DNA of 6,361 nt from Pseudomonas sp. PGPPP3 (GTDB lineage Bacteria > Pseudomonadota > Gammaproteobacteria > Pseudomonadales > Pseudomonadaceae): assembly GCA_002256055.1 (NCBI GenBank), contig NKIE01000167.1:1-6361 (forward strand), in the 5' to 3' direction. Each line of letters begins with the position of its first letter. The first letter of the stretch is position 1. The notes under the pieces are model-generated. The model did not search any database, was not told the DNA's origin, and worked only from the letters and a program-made list of their open reading frames with translations. Positions 6,097 to 6,361 of the stretch are shown here, one piece after another. The translations under genes and the position numbers were made by a program.

Positions 6097-6361
6097 TTGG
6101 CCTCCAGCTGCGCCAGCAGGCTGACCATTTCCAGAGCAGACAGTGCAGCTTCAGCGCCTTTGTTACCGGCCTTGGTGCCGGAACGCTCGATGGCTTGTTC
6201 GATGGAATCAACGGTCAGCACACCAAAGGCCACCGGCACGCCGAACTCCATGGACACCTGGGCCAGGCCCTTGGTGCATTCGCCAGCGACGTATTCGAAG
6301 TGCGGAGTACCGCCACGAATCACGGCGCCCAGGGCGATGATGGCGGCGTATTCACCCTGTT
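6093..6361 (-). CDS. ribH: 6,7-dimethyl-8-ribityllumazine synthase, C-terminal part (partial, 5' end outside window)
   Basis: The last 88 residues of lumazine synthase (called ribE in P. aeruginosa nomenclature), which condenses the ribityl-pyrimidinedione with 3,4-dihydroxy-2-butanone 4-phosphate to form the direct precursor of riboflavin. The family is usually about 155 residues, so just over half is visible. Seen are [18 protein letters not shown], with the catalytic His in GTPHFE, then [19 protein letters not shown] and [11 protein letters not shown], the phosphate- and ribityl-contacting end of the protein. The frame is open to the window edge. The stop TGA overlaps the nusB GTG. The enzyme belongs to the same pathway as ribA, 3.5 kb downstream in the same direction. 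Confidence 0.96.
   Translation of the reverse strand, partial: QGEYAAIIALGAVIRGGTPHFEYVAGECTKGLAQVSMEFGVPVAFGVLTVDSIEQAIERSGTKAGNKGAEAALSALEMVSLLAQLEAK
6101..6105 (-). promoter_or_regulatory. Ribosome-binding site of nusB inside the ribH 3' end
   Basis: GGAGG on the minus strand lies four bases before the nusB GTG and within the last codons of ribH. It supports the GTG start and coupled translation. Confidence 0.75.

Noticed and set aside
1..6361. Mobile elements, defence systems, CRISPR arrays, tRNA genes
   Set aside because: Nearly every base is accounted for by housekeeping or transport genes. I saw no transposase, integrase, long repeat or array.

Overview
The window reads as ordinary chromosome of a gamma-proteobacterium of the Pseudomonas type. 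The evidence is gene content and order (ribH-nusB-thiL-pgpA, then ribA), high GC, and protein sequences that resemble the Pseudomonas versions of RibA, NusB, lumazine synthase and PgpA from memory. No database search was possible. I see no mobile element, CRISPR array, tRNA or rRNA.

Layout: one gene, the 3' end of a BtuB-type TonB-dependent receptor, runs on the + strand (1-809). Everything else is on the - strand and is read from the right edge leftwards: ribH (lumazine synthase, 5' end outside the window), nusB, a fused thiL-pgpA gene, a periplasmic solute-binding protein, a periplasmic retropepsin-like aspartic protease, ribA (GTP cyclohydrolase II), a small four-helix membrane protein, and btuF (cobalamin-binding protein). 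The - strand genes are very tightly packed: ribH/nusB and ribA/membrane protein overlap by 4 nt (GTGA), membrane protein/btuF by 1 nt (TGATG), and solute-binding protein/protease by 14 nt. The only real gaps are 64 nt before thiL and 110 nt before ribA. The first can fold into competing hairpins over the thiL start. The second carries a candidate extended -10 promoter. No gene-free stretch exceeds 300 bases.

Together the genes cover flavin synthesis (ribH, ribA), thiamine diphosphate synthesis (thiL), phosphatidylglycerol synthesis (pgpA), transcription antitermination (nusB) and vitamin B12 uptake (btuB across the outer membrane, btuF in the periplasm). BtuB and BtuF are convergent and their stop codons abut.

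The most unusual item is the single 462-codon frame joining ThiL to PgpA. ThiL lacks its usual last dozen or so residues, PgpA lacks its own start and N-terminal tail, and no internal stop or well-placed start separates them. Secondary points are the possible RNA switch before thiL, the translationally coupled ribA/unknown membrane protein/btuF unit without btuC or btuD, and an orphan solute-binding protein paired with an aspartic protease.
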